This document shows positions 19,936 through 28,603 of a DNA stretch of 64,000 bases, in pieces (positions within the stretch are counted from its first letter, which is position 1; every line of letters begins with the position of its first letter). Source of the stretch: Streptococcus intermedius SK54 = ATCC 27335 (lineage in GTDB: Bacteria; Bacillota; Bacilli; Lactobacillales; Streptococcaceae); contig NZ_ATFK01000002.1 in assembly GCF_000413475.1 (NCBI RefSeq), forward strand, positions 124,001-188,000, written 5' to 3'. The notes under the pieces are model-generated. The model searched no databases, had not been told where the DNA came from, and saw only the letters and a list, made by a program, of their open reading frames with translations. Both the position numbers and the translations under genes were made by a program.

Positions 19936-20106
19936 GGTTTAAGATCTTAAAAACAACGTTAACTTTAAATTCTTAGAAAAATCGCTTATAACCTTCATTT
20001 TAGTTTAAGTAAGGAGAGTAGGTTAAATGGCGAATATGCTTGCTCTTATTGGTTTTTTTGAAAATTATGGTATAATAGATATAATTTTGGTAGATGGAGT
20101 TGAGTT

Positions 20107-20466
20107 TTGAAGAAAAGCTATCGCGTCAAGAGCGAGAAAGATTTCAATGCAATTTTCAAAAAGGGGCAAAGTGTTGCCAACAGAAAATTCGTTATTTATA
20201 AATTAGAAAAGGAACAAAAACATTTTCGAGTAGGAATATCCGTCAGTAAAAAACTAGGAAATGCAGTCATGCGCAACAAGATTAAGCGACGTATTCGGCA
20301 CGTTTTGTTAACTCATCAAGTAGAGTTAGCGGCGCTTGATTTTGTTGTCATTTCACGGAAAGGTGTAGAAATTTTGACCTACCAAGAATTAGAACAAAAC
20401 TTGCTTCATGTGTTAAAAATAGCAAAAATTTATCAGGATGGTTTAAGTAGTGAAAAAGAAAAGTAA
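20107..20466 (+). CDS. rnpA: Ribonuclease P protein component
   Basis: Basic protein subunit of RNase P, which assists the catalytic RNA in maturing tRNA 5' ends. 119 residues, starting with [17 protein letters not shown] (usual family N-terminus) and holding the RNR-type signature [17 protein letters not shown]. The start codon is TTG, preceded by GGAGTTGAG; an extended -10 (TGGTATAAT, ending 20076) lies about 30 bp upstream. Its 3' end overlaps yidC by 17 bp, the usual rnpA-yidC-jag order. Confidence 0.96.
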   Translation: MKKSYRVKSEKDFNAIFKKGQSVANRKFVIYKLEKEQKHFRVGISVSKKLGNAVMRNKIKRRIRHVLLTHQVELAALDFVVISRKGVEILTYQELEQNLLHVLKIAKIYQDGLSSEKEK

Positions 20467-21265
20467 GTTGATGGGGCTTTTAGTTCTAGCCTCTTTCATT
20501 TTAACAGCGTGTGGAACAAGTGAAGTCACAGCGAGTTCGTCAGATTTATGGGAGAGATTTGTCTATCTCTTTGCTGTAACGATTCGGTTTCTTTCGTTTA
20601 ATGGAAGTACAGGAATTGGGATTATCCTCTTCACTTTAATTATTCGGACGGTGCTTTTGCCGGTTTTCCAATTGCAGATTAACGCTTCACGCAAAATGCA
20701 GGAAGCACAGCCATTGGTGAAAGAATTGCAAGCGAAGTATCCAGGGCGTGATATGGAAAGCCGTAATCGTCTGGCTCAAGAAACGCAAAAACTATATAGA
20801 GAATTAGGAGTGAAGCCTTCGGCATCATTATGGCCCTTGCTCATTCAAATGCCTGTGCTGATTGCGTTATACCATGCTTTGATTCGTGTTGAGTTTCTTA
20901 AAGTTGGGCATTTTCTATGGATGAATCTTGGGGCGACAGACCCTTATTATATTTTGCCAGTTTTAGCAGCTGCGTTCACCTTTTTAAGCACTTGGTTGAG
21001 CAATAAAGGAATGGCAGAACGTAATGGTTTGATGACGGGAATGATGTTTATCATGCCAGTCTTTGTCTTTTTCTTTGCGGTCAACGTAGCTAGTGGGGTT
21101 GCTTTATATTGGAGCACATCGTATGCTTATCAGGTTTTCCAAACGCTTTTATTGAGCAATCCATATAAAATTATTGCAGAGAGAAAAGCAAAAGCGATGC
21201 TTGAGCGTGAACGGGAAGAAAAGAAAAAACGTGCCTATCGCAAAGCACAAAAAAAGAAAAAGTAA
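20450..21265 (+). CDS. yidC1: Membrane protein insertase YidC/OxaA1
   Basis: Inserts membrane proteins, alone or with Sec. 271 residues with a lipoprotein signal peptide ([14 protein letters not shown], lipobox cysteine about residue 21), the periplasm-facing part, five core membrane segments (with [18 protein letters not shown] and [16 protein letters not shown]) and a very basic C-terminal tail that binds ribosomes. The start is GTG inside the end of rnpA. Streptococci usually carry two YidC paralogues; the rnpA-linked one is YidC1. Confidence 0.95.
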   Translation: MKKKSKLMGLLVLASFILTACGTSEVTASSSDLWERFVYLFAVTIRFLSFNGSTGIGIILFTLIIRTVLLPVFQLQINASRKMQEAQPLVKELQAKYPGRDMESRNRLAQETQKLYRELGVKPSASLWPLLIQMPVLIALYHALIRVEFLKVGHFLWMNLGATDPYYILPVLAAAFTFLSTWLSNKGMAERNGLMTGMMFIMPVFVFFFAVNVASGVALYWSTSYAYQVFQTLLLSNPYKIIAERKAKAMLEREREEKKKRAYRKAQKKKK

Positions 21266-21277
21266 GGAGGCGCTTGT

Positions 21278-22315
21278 ATGGTATTGTTTACAGGAACGAG
21301 TGTTGAAGAAGCTATTCAAAATGGCTTGCGCGAGTTAGATATTCCACGGATGAAGGCACATATCAAAGTGATTTCACGTGAGAAAAAAGGGTTTTTAGGA
21401 TTATTTGGTAAGAAATTGGCTCAAGTTGATGTTGAGGCTATCAATGAAACAACAGTAGTAAAAGCTAATCAAAGAGCTGTCAAAGGTGTTCCGGATATTA
21501 TTAATGCGCAAAATGAGCCCGTAAAAAGTGTGAGCGAGGCAACGGTTGATTTAGGACATGTTGTAGCAGCGATTAAGAAAATCGAAGAAGAAGGTAAAGA
21601 AATTTCAGATGATGTCAAAGCTGAAATTTTGAAACACGAAAAAGAAGCGAGTACGATTCTTGAAGAAACGGGAACGATTGACTTACTGAAAGATAGTGAT
21701 ATCGTAAATTTTCAAAAATCGGTCGGTCAAGAAGAAAAGCCAACTGACAAGATTATTTCTTTTGATCAAGCTGCAGAAAAGCACTCGAACACCCAACCAA
21801 TCGATGAAGAGTCAGCTAATTTTGAAGATTTAGGCATTCAAGTTGAAGAAAATTATGATCTTGAAGAAGTGATGGGGAGTGTGACAAGCTATGTGCAAAA
21901 CATCGTGGATGAAATGGATGTAGAAGCTAGCCTTGCAAGTACTCATAATCGCCGTACAATCAATATGCAGATTGATACTAATGAGCCTGGCCGCATTATC
22001 GGATATCACGGAAAAGTACTGAAAGCTCTTCAGCTATTAGCACAGAATTATCTTTATAATCGTTACTCTAAGAGCTTTTACATTTCTATCAATGTCAATG
22101 ATTATGTAGAACATCGAGCAGAAGTTCTACAAAGCTACGCTCAAAAGCTAGCTGACCGTGTATTAGAATATCAACATAGTCAAAAGACAGATCCTATGTC
22201 CAACAATGAGCGGAAAATTATTCATCGAATCGTTTCTAAAATGGATGGACTTACCAGCTATTCAGAGGGTGATGAACCAAACCGTTATGTTGTAGTGGAT
22301 ATTGATAGTGAATAA
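21278..22315 (+). CDS. jag: RNA-binding protein Jag (KhpB/EloR)
   Basis: 345 residues in three parts: a Jag-N domain (residues 1-50, FTGTSVEEAIQNGL and the KKGFLGLFGKK motif), a long acidic linker, then KH and R3H RNA-binding domains. The KH loop is GRIIGYHGKVLKALQ and the R3H-like tail includes NNERKIIHRIV. In pneumococci this protein (KhpB/EloR) partners KhpA, is phosphorylated by StkP and controls cell elongation. The linker holds possible phospho-threonines, but none can be assigned. A terminator follows 5 nt after the stop. Confidence 0.95.
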   Translation: MVLFTGTSVEEAIQNGLRELDIPRMKAHIKVISREKKGFLGLFGKKLAQVDVEAINETTVVKANQRAVKGVPDIINAQNEPVKSVSEATVDLGHVVAAIKKIEEEGKEISDDVKAEILKHEKEASTILEETGTIDLLKDSDIVNFQKSVGQEEKPTDKIISFDQAAEKHSNTQPIDEESANFEDLGIQVEENYDLEEVMGSVTSYVQNIVDEMDVEASLASTHNRRTINMQIDTNEPGRIIGYHGKVLKALQLLAQNYLYNRYSKSFYISINVNDYVEHRAEVLQSYAQKLADRVLEYQHSQKTDPMSNNERKIIHRIVSKMDGLTSYSEGDEPNRYVVVDIDSE

Positions 22316-22320
22316 AGAGA

Positions 22321-22344
22321 AAGCCAGCAGAGATGCTGGCTTTT
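22321..22344 (+). terminator. Intrinsic terminator of the rnpA-yidC-jag operon
   Basis: AAGCCAGCA (22321-22329) and TGCTGGCTT (22334-22342) form a perfect 9-bp stem with a GAGA loop, ending in TTTT. Confidence 0.9.
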
Positions 22345-22370
22345 GTAGTAATAAACTAGGAGAAGGATAT

Positions 22371-22652
22371 ATGAAGAAGAGAGTTTTTCTAATTATTTTA
22401 GGGTTAGTACTACTTGACGCCTGTGGTCAAAAGAAAATAGAGAAGCAGGAGAATACTTCTGACTCAAGTAAGAGTACATTGGACAAAGAGCAAAAGAGTC
22501 CTTCGATTTCAGTAGCATAAGATGAAAAATTATATGCTTCGACTTTGGATAAATTAAAGAAAGATACTTCTGAAGGCTGTGCGAAGATATACACATTTTA
22601 TGATATTGATAAAAATGGGACAGGATTCTTATTACGCAAAGCGTTAACGTGA
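22371..22652 (+). pseudogene. Decayed small lipoprotein gene (premature stop)
   Basis: The frame starts at an ATG (22371) with an AGGAGAAGG ribosome site and encodes a lipoprotein signal (MKKRVFLIILGLVLLDACGQ). TAA at 22518-22520 stops it after 49 codons (SISVA), but the same frame continues as DEKLYASTLDKLKKD, then KIYTFYDIDKNG, to a TGA at 22650. The last part is calcium-loop-like (D-I-D-K-N-G). This reads as one lipoprotein gene broken by a nonsense mutation and probably truncated at the 3' end. A 49-residue lipopeptide could still be made. Confidence 0.7.
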
Positions 22653-22701
22653 ATAACTCAGAAGCATTCTATTATAAAGAGTAAAAAAGAAAGGAGTTCT
22701 C

Positions 22702-23334
22702 ATGTCACTTTTTCCAGCTATTGAAAGCTTTCTACCCCATCAGGGAGTCAAGTACATTTCTCCAGATAAGGCAGGCCAGTTGCGCAAGTCCATGCTGGAA
22801 TTCAAGGCTAATGGACAGGCAGCGCGTAAGGAGTTTGCAGACTTGGTCAAGGATTTTCAGTGCCTTTATCCCAAGCTGACCTTGGAGCGAACTAGTCAGT
22901 GGATGAATCAGGCGCAGATGCTGCGGCCACATTTTTGGAATTATCTTAAAGGTTATGGGGAAATTACGGAGCCTATGTTTGCTCTGCGCTTGTATGGAAC
23001 TGCAGAAGACTTTGGGGTGTCACTAGAGGTGAGTTTCATGGAGCGCAAGAAAGATGAGCATAGCCTTAGTAAGCAAAACCGAGTACTGAATCTGCCTATC
23101 CAGTCACCAGCTTACTATTTTGTCCAGATCAATGGTCTGAGTCAGCGCTTTGAAGGTACGGAGAAAAATCGTCAGTTTCTTATCCAGCAAGTGGCAGCCG
23201 GTCAGGCTCGCAAGGTTCTGGTCAAATACGATATTCCCCTCTATCGAGCCACTTCAAGGGATCAGGTGCTGTCCCAGTTGCAGGAGGCCATGACAAGCTT
23301 AATTCCCTTTTACGAAGCGACTCGAAGCCTATGA
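22702..23334 (+). CDS. Conserved hypothetical protein
   Basis: A 210-residue soluble protein with an AGGAG site before its ATG. It is rich in Gln, Phe and Leu, with no signal peptide, membrane segment or catalytic motif I can name. The segments FWNYLKGYGEITEPMFALRL and LNLPIQSPAYYFVQINGLSQ look conserved and globular. From memory it may belong to the HI_0552-type family, but I cannot verify that. Its GC content is visibly higher than that of the decayed gene to its left. Confidence 0.7.
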   Translation: MSLFPAIESFLPHQGVKYISPDKAGQLRKSMLEFKANGQAARKEFADLVKDFQCLYPKLTLERTSQWMNQAQMLRPHFWNYLKGYGEITEPMFALRLYGTAEDFGVSLEVSFMERKKDEHSLSKQNRVLNLPIQSPAYYFVQINGLSQRFEGTEKNRQFLIQQVAAGQARKVLVKYDIPLYRATSRDQVLSQLQEAMTSLIPFYEATRSL

Positions 23335-23369
23335 TTACGTTTTTAAAGAGAAAGTTATTTCAGTAAGTA

Positions 23370-23398
23370 TTGACAAAAGCCCCAGAATCATATAGAAT
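23370..23398 (+). promoter_or_regulatory. Promoter of rpmH
   Basis: TTGACA at 23370-23375, 17-bp spacer, TAGAAT at 23393-23398. Transcription would start near 23405, leaving a leader of about 65 nt. Confidence 0.75.
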
Positions 23399-23436
23399 AG
23401 TTAAGTATGTTTAGTAACTGATCACAATAGCCGGCT

Positions 23437-23450
23437 AAACGAATACAAGA
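23437..23450 (+). repeat. 14-bp direct repeat in the rpmH leader, copy 1
   Basis: AAACGAATACAAGA, identical to the copy at 23610-23623 just after the rpmH stop. Both copies lie inside the predicted rpmH transcript, between the promoter and the terminator. Confidence 0.8.
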
Positions 23451-23471
23451 ATCTAAGAGGAGGTATTCAAA

Positions 23472-23606
23472 GTGAAACGTACTTATCAACCAAGTAAAAT
23501 CCGTCGTGCGCGCAAACACGGTTTCCGTCATCGTATGGCAACTAAAAACGGTCGTCGCGTGCTTGCTAGCCGTCGTCGTAAAGGACGCAAAGTTTTGGCT
23601 GCATAA
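23472..23606 (+). CDS. rpmH: 50S ribosomal protein L34
   Basis: 44 codons beginning with [21 protein letters not shown], ending [11 protein letters not shown]. This very basic, tiny protein is unmistakably L34. AAGAGGAGG lies 9-17 nt upstream of the GTG. It has its own promoter and terminator, and is separated from rnpA here (in many bacteria rpmH precedes rnpA). Confidence 0.98.
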   Translation: MKRTYQPSKIRRARKHGFRHRMATKNGRRVLASRRRKGRKVLAA

Positions 23607-23609
23607 TCC

Positions 23610-23623
23610 AAACGAATACAAGA
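23610..23623 (+). repeat. 14-bp direct repeat after rpmH, copy 2
   Basis: AAACGAATACAAGA, exact copy of 23437-23450. It starts 3 nt after the stop codon and ends 6 nt before the terminator stem. Confidence 0.8.
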
Positions 23624-23628
23624 TGAAG

Positions 23629-23661
23629 AACCAACGGAAACTCGAGACCGCTGGTTTTTTT
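23629..23661 (+). terminator. Intrinsic terminator of rpmH
   Basis: AACCAACGG (23629-23637) pairs with CCGCTGGTT (23648-23656) with one A-C mismatch, followed by seven T. Confidence 0.85.
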
Positions 23662-23740
23662 GTTGAATAGCAAAGAAGACAATCTGCATTTACTACAAGA
23701 TTTTGATATAATAGAAGATGATATAAAGAGGAAATATAAG

Positions 23741-24517
23741 ATGAACATTTTTGATACACATACCCACCTCAATGTGGAGAATTTTACAGGAAAAGAAGCT
23801 GAGGAGATTGCTTTCGCTCGTGAGTTCGGTGTTACTAAGATGAATATTGTAGGTTTTGATGCAGAAACTATTGAAAAGTCGTTAGTACTATCTCGGCAAT
23901 ATGAGGAACTGTACAGTACGATTGGTTGGCACCCGACTGAGGCAGGAACGTACACACAGGAAGTTGAAGAGATGATTATCAGTCATTCACACGATCCAAA
24001 CGTTATTGCTCTAGGTGAGATTGGGCTAGATTATCATTGGATGACAGCACCAAAGGATGTACAAAAACGTGTTTTTCGCCGACAGATTCAGTTATCAAAA
24101 GAGTTGAACTTGCCTTTTGTAGTGCATACGCGTGATGCTTTAGACGATACATATGAGGTGATTAAAACTGAAAGTGTCGGTTCGCGTGGAGGCATTATGC
24201 ATTCTTATTCAGGTTCTTTGGAAATGGCAGAGCGCTTTATCCAGCTGGGAATGATGATTTCATTTTCTGGTGTGGTTACTTTTAAGAAGGCACTGGATGT
24301 ACAAGAGGCTGCGCAGAAGTTGCCTTTAGATAAGATTTTAGTTGAGACAGATGCGCCTTATCTAGCTCCTGTACCAAAACGCGGTCATGAAAATCGCACA
24401 GCTTATACTCGCTATGTTGTAGACAAGATTGCAGAGCTTCGTGGCTTGACAACAGAAGAAGTTGCACAAGTAACGTATGAAAATGCACTGCGAATATTTA
24501 ATTTGAAAGAAGATTGA
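23741..24517 (+). CDS. tatD: TatD family metal-dependent deoxyribonuclease
   Basis: A 258-residue TIM-barrel hydrolase. Metal ligands are seen in order: DTHTHLN near the N-terminus, GEIGLDYHW (about residue 92), VVHTRDA, GIMHSYSG and LVETDAPYLAP. TatD enzymes are 3'-5' exonucleases acting on DNA or RNA. I start the gene at ATG 23741, since AAGAGG lies 9 nt upstream; an upstream in-frame start at 23660 lies within the rpmH terminator. The stop overlaps the ATG of rnmV by one base (TGATG), a common conserved pairing. Confidence 0.95.
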   Translation: MNIFDTHTHLNVENFTGKEAEEIAFAREFGVTKMNIVGFDAETIEKSLVLSRQYEELYSTIGWHPTEAGTYTQEVEEMIISHSHDPNVIALGEIGLDYHWMTAPKDVQKRVFRRQIQLSKELNLPFVVHTRDALDDTYEVIKTESVGSRGGIMHSYSGSLEMAERFIQLGMMISFSGVVTFKKALDVQEAAQKLPLDKILVETDAPYLAPVPKRGHENRTAYTRYVVDKIAELRGLTTEEVAQVTYENALRIFNLKED

Positions 24518-25089
24518 TGAAAGAAAAGATTTCTCAGGTTCTAGTTGTAGAAGGTCGAGATGATACGGCCAATCTCAAACGGTATTTTGACGTCGAAACT
24601 TACGAAACGAGAGGGTCTGCAATTTGCCAAGAAGATATGAAGCGTATTAAACGTCTTCATGACCTGCATGGAGTGATCGTTTTTACTGATCCAGATGTCA
24701 ATGGTGAGAGGATTCGTAGGATGATCATGACCGCTATTCCTAGTGTTCAACATGCTTTTTTAAGGCGTGATGAAGCCGCTCCTAAGTCTAGAAATAAAGG
24801 GAAGTCATTGGGGATCGAGCATGCTTCTTATGAAGATTTAAAAGCTGCTCTTTCTCAGGTAACTAAAAATTTTGAAAAAAAGACTGATTTTGATATCACA
24901 CGTTCAGATTTGATTCGCTTAGGATTTCTGGCAGGCAATGACAGCCGCAAACGTCGTGAATTTTTAGGAGAAGAACTCCGCATTGGCTATTCAAATGGGA
25001 AACAGTTGCTTAAACGCTTAGAATTATTTGGAATCAGTTTAGCAAAAGTTGAGAAGGTGATGGCGTATTATCAAGAAAGCGAAAACTAA
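24517..25089 (+). CDS. rnmV: Ribonuclease M5
   Basis: Cleaves precursor 5S rRNA to its mature ends with the help of L18. 190 residues starting with a Toprim domain: VVEGRDDTANLKR with the catalytic glutamate, and FTDPDVNGERIRR with the DxD metal site. The rest (KSLGIEHASYEDLKAAL, GFLAGNDSRKRREFLGEEL) is the family C-terminus. It starts at the ATG that overlaps the tatD stop. The usual next gene, rsmA (ksgA), is 2.3 kb further on because decayed DNA lies between. Confidence 0.97.
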   Translation: MKEKISQVLVVEGRDDTANLKRYFDVETYETRGSAICQEDMKRIKRLHDLHGVIVFTDPDVNGERIRRMIMTAIPSVQHAFLRRDEAAPKSRNKGKSLGIEHASYEDLKAALSQVTKNFEKKTDFDITRSDLIRLGFLAGNDSRKRREFLGEELRIGYSNGKQLLKRLELFGISLAKVEKVMAYYQESEN

Positions 25090-25404
25090 TAGAGGAATAG
25101 TCTGAAAAAATGTATCAGAACAGGTAGAAATAGCGGAATAGGTTATCAAGCAGCTAAACAGCTAGATAGAGCAGATAAGGACCATGGCATCAATACTGAG
25201 ATACAGGCCGTTTTTACGGAATACAAGGGCAACTATGTACTCTTGAATTGAAAAAATCGTGGTTTTGTGGTCAATCACAAAAAAGTTCAGTTATCAATAC
25301 TGTTAGTTATATAAAAAATACATTTCAAAATTACAGTTTGAAAGAACAAGCTCGAAATAAAGATTATTTAAAAGTTCAAAATATGTTTAGGAGTGTTAAA
25401 ATAA
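25090..25404. other. Intergenic region with a short unidentified coding remnant
   Basis: No intact gene. One plus-strand frame (about 25139-25251) reads like protein for 35 or so codons (GYQAAKQLDRADKDHG, then FTEYKGNYVLLN) before a stop. No start with a ribosome site precedes it. I regard it as decayed coding DNA of unknown origin. The end of the region carries the AGGAG site of the next gene. Confidence 0.5.
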
Positions 25405-25836
25405 ATGCGTAAAACAAAATTTTATTTAGTGGTAGCAGGTCTGTTATCAGTTTTCCTTATGATTCTTTCAGCTTGTAGTAGTTCTACTGGCAATCATGCT
25501 AATACTAATTATCTTCAAGGAGAATGGAAGGTTCAGACTGCTAATGGCCAAAATTCAACTATTACATTTGATAAAGATAGTGTTACTGTAGGAGAGAAAA
25601 AATTTGCTTATAAACAAAAATCGGTAAAAACTAAAAAAGGTCTCACTTATTATAAAATAGAACAGAACGGTGAAGACTATTCTGTCATTTTTCCTGAAAA
25701 GGATAAAAATATTGCTATAATGATTCAGCCAACATCATCAAAAGATGATTTATATGGAACGATGCTTTATGCCATGAACAAAAAGAAACAACCGAACTAT
25801 AAACAATATGCTCAAAAGTATATGAATACAAAGTAG
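25405..25836 (+). CDS. Putative lipoprotein
   Basis: 143 residues with a clear lipoprotein signal peptide: basic start MRKTKFY, hydrophobic core, lipobox LSACSS with the cysteine at about residue 24. The mature part is a small beta-rich domain (EWKVQTANGQNSTITFDKD, then GLTYYKIEQNGEDYSVIFP), lysine-rich and Gly-poor, as in streptococcal surface lipoproteins of unknown function. A strong terminator follows 50 nt after the stop. The role is not known. Confidence 0.8.
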   Translation: MRKTKFYLVVAGLLSVFLMILSACSSSTGNHANTNYLQGEWKVQTANGQNSTITFDKDSVTVGEKKFAYKQKSVKTKKGLTYYKIEQNGEDYSVIFPEKDKNIAIMIQPTSSKDDLYGTMLYAMNKKKQPNYKQYAQKYMNTK

Positions 25837-25887
25837 TCTCCAAATGTTTAATCTCACAATGGTGTTTATTATGATAGGTGTAGTATA

Positions 25888-25925
25888 AAACAAGCTGGGG
25901 GATTTCTCCCTCAGCTTGTTTTGCG
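25888..25925 (+). terminator. Intrinsic terminator after the lipoprotein gene
   Basis: AAACAAGCTGGGGGA (25888-25902) pairs with TCCCTCAGCTTGTTT (25907-25921), one G-T wobble, loop TTTC, T-run to 25922. Confidence 0.9.
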
Positions 25926-26015
25926 ATAAAGAGTTAGTAGCATATGAGTTACAAATTACAATTTTTACCATAATTAGATTTAACAAAATAGACTGATGTA
26001 TTAGTAGACCAATGA

Positions 26016-27020
26016 AATAATTCCATCACTCAGAGAAAGCAACATTCTAGTGGAAATGAAATAGAGCATCAATATGCTTCGAATCTCTTTATAGATAGAA
26101 CTGAACAGCAAGCAACAAAAGAAAAATTAGACGTAAAAAAGCTAGTTGCTTCAGCTAATATGATTAATTTTAATAAAAATGGTGTCCAAAATAGTAACAA
26201 AGATATTATGCAAGTTTATTAGCGGGTTCTTTTTCAGAACTACACTGCAAAAGTAGTTAATGGCGCATTGCAAAAGCAGTACAATGTGGATAAGAATTTT
26301 TATCTTGATCTTTATAATCACTCTGCAACTGCTTTGTATTTTGAAAAAGCAATTTTAAAAGCTATTAATGATGCTGTTGATCAAAAGAGTGTGAAGCAAG
26401 CTTTAGCAAAGCAAGTCATGCATACATTCTCAAAGCGAGCAGAATTACCTCTTGATTATACTAATCAAGTTAATAGTACAATCGCTTCTATTAGTGTTAG
26501 AGCTGGAGACTATACAGCCTTGTTTAATAAATTGAAGGCTATGGGTGCTCTATCAGATGAACAGATTAACTCTTACAATACTAAGTTAAATTTGTTAGAA
26601 AAATATGCTAGTGCTAAAGGAGCAACTACAGGGACAATACCAAGTTATTCCTTTATAAATGTGGAAAATGATAATTTGCCATCTACAGTATCAAAAACGT
26701 TTGCGATGGATTCGGTTTATCCGGAGATGAAAGCAAATGATAATAAAGAAAATAAATATGTTGCAACCTCAGTACGTGTAACAAATATCCGTGGCCGAGG
26801 TGCTCAAAATGTTGCAGTAACTCCAAGCGTCAATAGTATTTCAGAACCAACGTCCATTCAGTTTCAATTACAGTTTACCCCTAATGATGGAGTGAATACT
26901 GTAGAATTTGATGTTGAAATTGGTAATGAGAAAATACTAATGCAGTATACATTTTTCTATGATAATAGCAAAGTAAATACTGCATTCGTAAAAGAAAATT
27001 TATCTTCTACTCGGAAGTGA
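26016..27020 (+). pseudogene. Decayed surface/lipoprotein gene
   Basis: One frame is open from 26016 to 27020 except for a TAG at about 26218 (after DIMQVY). Upstream of it the frame reads EHQYASNLFIDRTEQQATKE; downstream it reads NYTAKVVNGALQKQYNVDK and on. The 5' end, with the signal peptide, is missing. The readable part has two halves: an all-helical region (to about 26600) and a beta-sandwich-like region with VATSVRVTNIRGRGAQNVAV. The build (helical stalk plus Ig-like domain) fits streptococcal DUF5105-type lipoproteins, but I cannot confirm this. A 250-residue product from a TTG at 26268 would lack any export signal. Confidence 0.65.
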
Positions 27021-27070
27021 AAAAAGGGAGCTCTCGCTTTCTGGATGGCTCTACTAAAACTAGGGGGTCG

Positions 27071-27099
27071 TTGACAAACTGAAATGGTAGACTTATACT
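27071..27099 (+). promoter_or_regulatory. Promoter for the small ORF and rsmA
   Basis: TTGACA at 27071-27076, 17-bp spacer, TATACT at 27094-27099. The leader to the small ORF is about 110 nt; no riboswitch was recognised in it. Confidence 0.75.
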
Positions 27100-27213
27100 A
27101 TTACTAGGCTTGCAATTATAGCACATACTGTTGTCAGCAGCTTAATTACTCTATGGCTGAGTTATATCAATTTTTAGTTATGAACTAAGGTATAAAAGAT
27201 AAAGAGGAATCAT

Positions 27214-27342
27214 ATGGAAAAAGAACAAGATAAAAAAATAAATCATGGGTCTATGAGGGGACAAAAACGCCGTATTCATTTGGCGTTTTGGATTTTGCTT
27301 GTACTAGGAATTATGCGGATTTTATATATTTTATTTAGCTAA
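27214..27342 (+). CDS. Small membrane protein, 42 residues
   Basis: ATG at 27214 is preceded by AAGAGGAAT. The product starts with a charged, basic half (MEKEQDKKINHG, then RGQKRRIH) and ends in one membrane segment (LAFWILLVLGIMRILYILFS). It ends 18 nt before rsmA and shares its promoter. The positive-inside single-span topology and close spacing suggest a real gene. The function is unknown. It resembles no family I know. Confidence 0.7.
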   Translation: MEKEQDKKINHGSMRGQKRRIHLAFWILLVLGIMRILYILFS

Positions 27343-27360
27343 TAGATAGAAAAGAGAACT

Positions 27361-28236
27361 ATGAGAATTGCAGATTATAGCGTGACACGGGCAGTACTTG
27401 AGCGTCATGGCTTTACTTTTAAAAAATCGTTTGGGCAGAACTTCCTGACGGATACCAATATTTTACAAAAAATTGTGGATACGGCTGAAATTGATGAGAA
27501 TGTTAATGTTATCGAAATTGGACCGGGTATTGGGGCACTGACTGAGTTTTTAGCGGAGAATGCAGCAGAAGTCATGGCTTTTGAGATCGATGAGCGTCTA
27601 ATTCCGATTTTAGCAGATACCCTGCGGGATTTTGAAAATGTTAAGATTATCAATGAAGATATTCTTAAGTCAGACTTACAAGCTCGGATCAAGGAATTTA
27701 CTAATCCAGAACTGCCTATCAAAGTAGTAGCTAATCTTCCTTATTACATCACGACTCCTATTTTGATGCGTTTAATTGAAAGTGGCATTTCCTTTAGTGA
27801 GTTTGTTGTGATGATGCAGCGAGAAGTAGCTGATCGCATCTCGGCGCAGCCCAATAGTAAGTCTTATGGCAGTTTGTCAATAGCAGTGCAGTATTATATG
27901 ACGGCTAAGGTTGCTTTTATCGTACCGCGGGGGGTCTTTGTTCCTGCACCAAATGTAGACTCGGCTATTCTAAAAATGACTCGCAGAGACAAGCCGGCAG
28001 TCGAGGTTGAAGATGAATCATTCTTCTTCAAGGTCTCAAAAGTAAGCTTTACCCACCGAAGGAAAACCCTTTGGAATAATTTGACTAGTTATTTTGGAAA
28101 AACTGATGAAGTCAAAACAAAGTTGGAAGCCGCTTTGAGTAATGCTGAATTATCTCCAAGTGTACGAGGAGAAGCGCTTGCTTTGCAAGAATTTGCACGT
28201 TTAGCAGACAGCTTATATGAAGAGGGATTCAGATAA
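27361..28236 (+). CDS. rsmA: 16S rRNA (adenine1518/1519-N6)-dimethyltransferase
   Basis: KsgA/RsmA dimethylates two adenosines in the 3' hairpin of 16S rRNA, a late check in small-subunit assembly. 291 residues, with the AdoMet motifs: [25 protein letters not shown] (motif I), [21 protein letters not shown] and the catalytic [11 protein letters not shown]. The C-terminal helical domain ([13 protein letters not shown]) binds RNA. It follows the small membrane ORF closely and ends in a strong bidirectional terminator. Loss in many bacteria gives kasugamycin resistance. Confidence 0.98.
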   Translation: MRIADYSVTRAVLERHGFTFKKSFGQNFLTDTNILQKIVDTAEIDENVNVIEIGPGIGALTEFLAENAAEVMAFEIDERLIPILADTLRDFENVKIINEDILKSDLQARIKEFTNPELPIKVVANLPYYITTPILMRLIESGISFSEFVVMMQREVADRISAQPNSKSYGSLSIAVQYYMTAKVAFIVPRGVFVPAPNVDSAILKMTRRDKPAVEVEDESFFFKVSKVSFTHRRKTLWNNLTSYFGKTDEVKTKLEAALSNAELSPSVRGEALALQEFARLADSLYEEGFR

Positions 28237-28261
28237 ACTGCATAATAAGTATCACATAACA

Positions 28262-28296
28262 AAGAACCTCGCTAAGTTCATCTTAGCGAGGTTCTT
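28262..28296. terminator. Strong bidirectional terminator between rsmA and tRNA genes
   Basis: A perfect 15-bp stem (AAGAACCTCGCTAAG / CTTAGCGAGGTTCTT) with a 5-nt loop. It serves rsmA from the left and the two minus-strand tRNA genes from the right. T-runs are short on both sides. Confidence 0.8.
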
Positions 28297-28301
28297 CATA
28301 A

Positions 28302-28389
28302 GGAAAGGATGGGATTTGAACCCGCGCATGAATAAAATCCATTTGCCGGATTTCGAGTCCGGTGCCGTACCAAGCTGGGCCACCTTTCC
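28302..28389 (-). tRNA. tRNA-Ser (CGA)
   Basis: Minus-strand cloverleaf of 88 nt. The acceptor GGAAAGG pairs with CCTTTCC, the T-arm holds GGTTCAAATCC, and the anticodon loop CTCGAAA gives anticodon CGA. The long variable arm is typical of a class II (Ser) tRNA. CCA is not encoded. Confidence 0.95.
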
Positions 28390-28520
28390 AACATTACAGA
28401 ATAAACACTTTTTGAATGGGGTATATCCAACTATGTTATTTCGTTCCAAACGAGAAGACAAAACATATCCTAGTGTGAGTTAGAAGCGCTGCATCAACGA
28501 AAGATCAAACGAAATAAAAA

Positions 28521-28603
28521 TGCGGAAAAAGGGATTTGAACCCTCACGTCCGAATGGACACATGCGCCTGAAGCATGCGCGTCTGCCGTTCCGCCATTTC
28601 CGC
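28521..28603 (-). tRNA. tRNA-Leu (CAG)
   Basis: Minus-strand cloverleaf of 83 nt. The acceptor GCGGAAA pairs with TTTTCCGC's inner seven bases, the anticodon stem CATGC/GCATG encloses TTCAGGC, giving anticodon CAG, and the long variable arm and GGTTCAAATCC T-loop are those of a Leu tRNA. It lies upstream of tRNA-Ser on the same strand, 130 bp apart. Confidence 0.94.

Noticed and set aside
19938-19951. 14-bp palindrome TTTAAGATCTTAAA, considered as a CiaR box
   Set aside because: It is an inverted repeat, not the NTTAAG-N5-WTTAAG direct repeat, and has no -10 box at 10 bp. It is left as an unexplained palindrome after the glpK terminator.
28217-28483. 88-codon plus-strand ORF over the rsmA 3' end
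   Set aside because: It runs through the bidirectional terminator and the minus-strand tRNA-Ser gene; it has no ribosome site.
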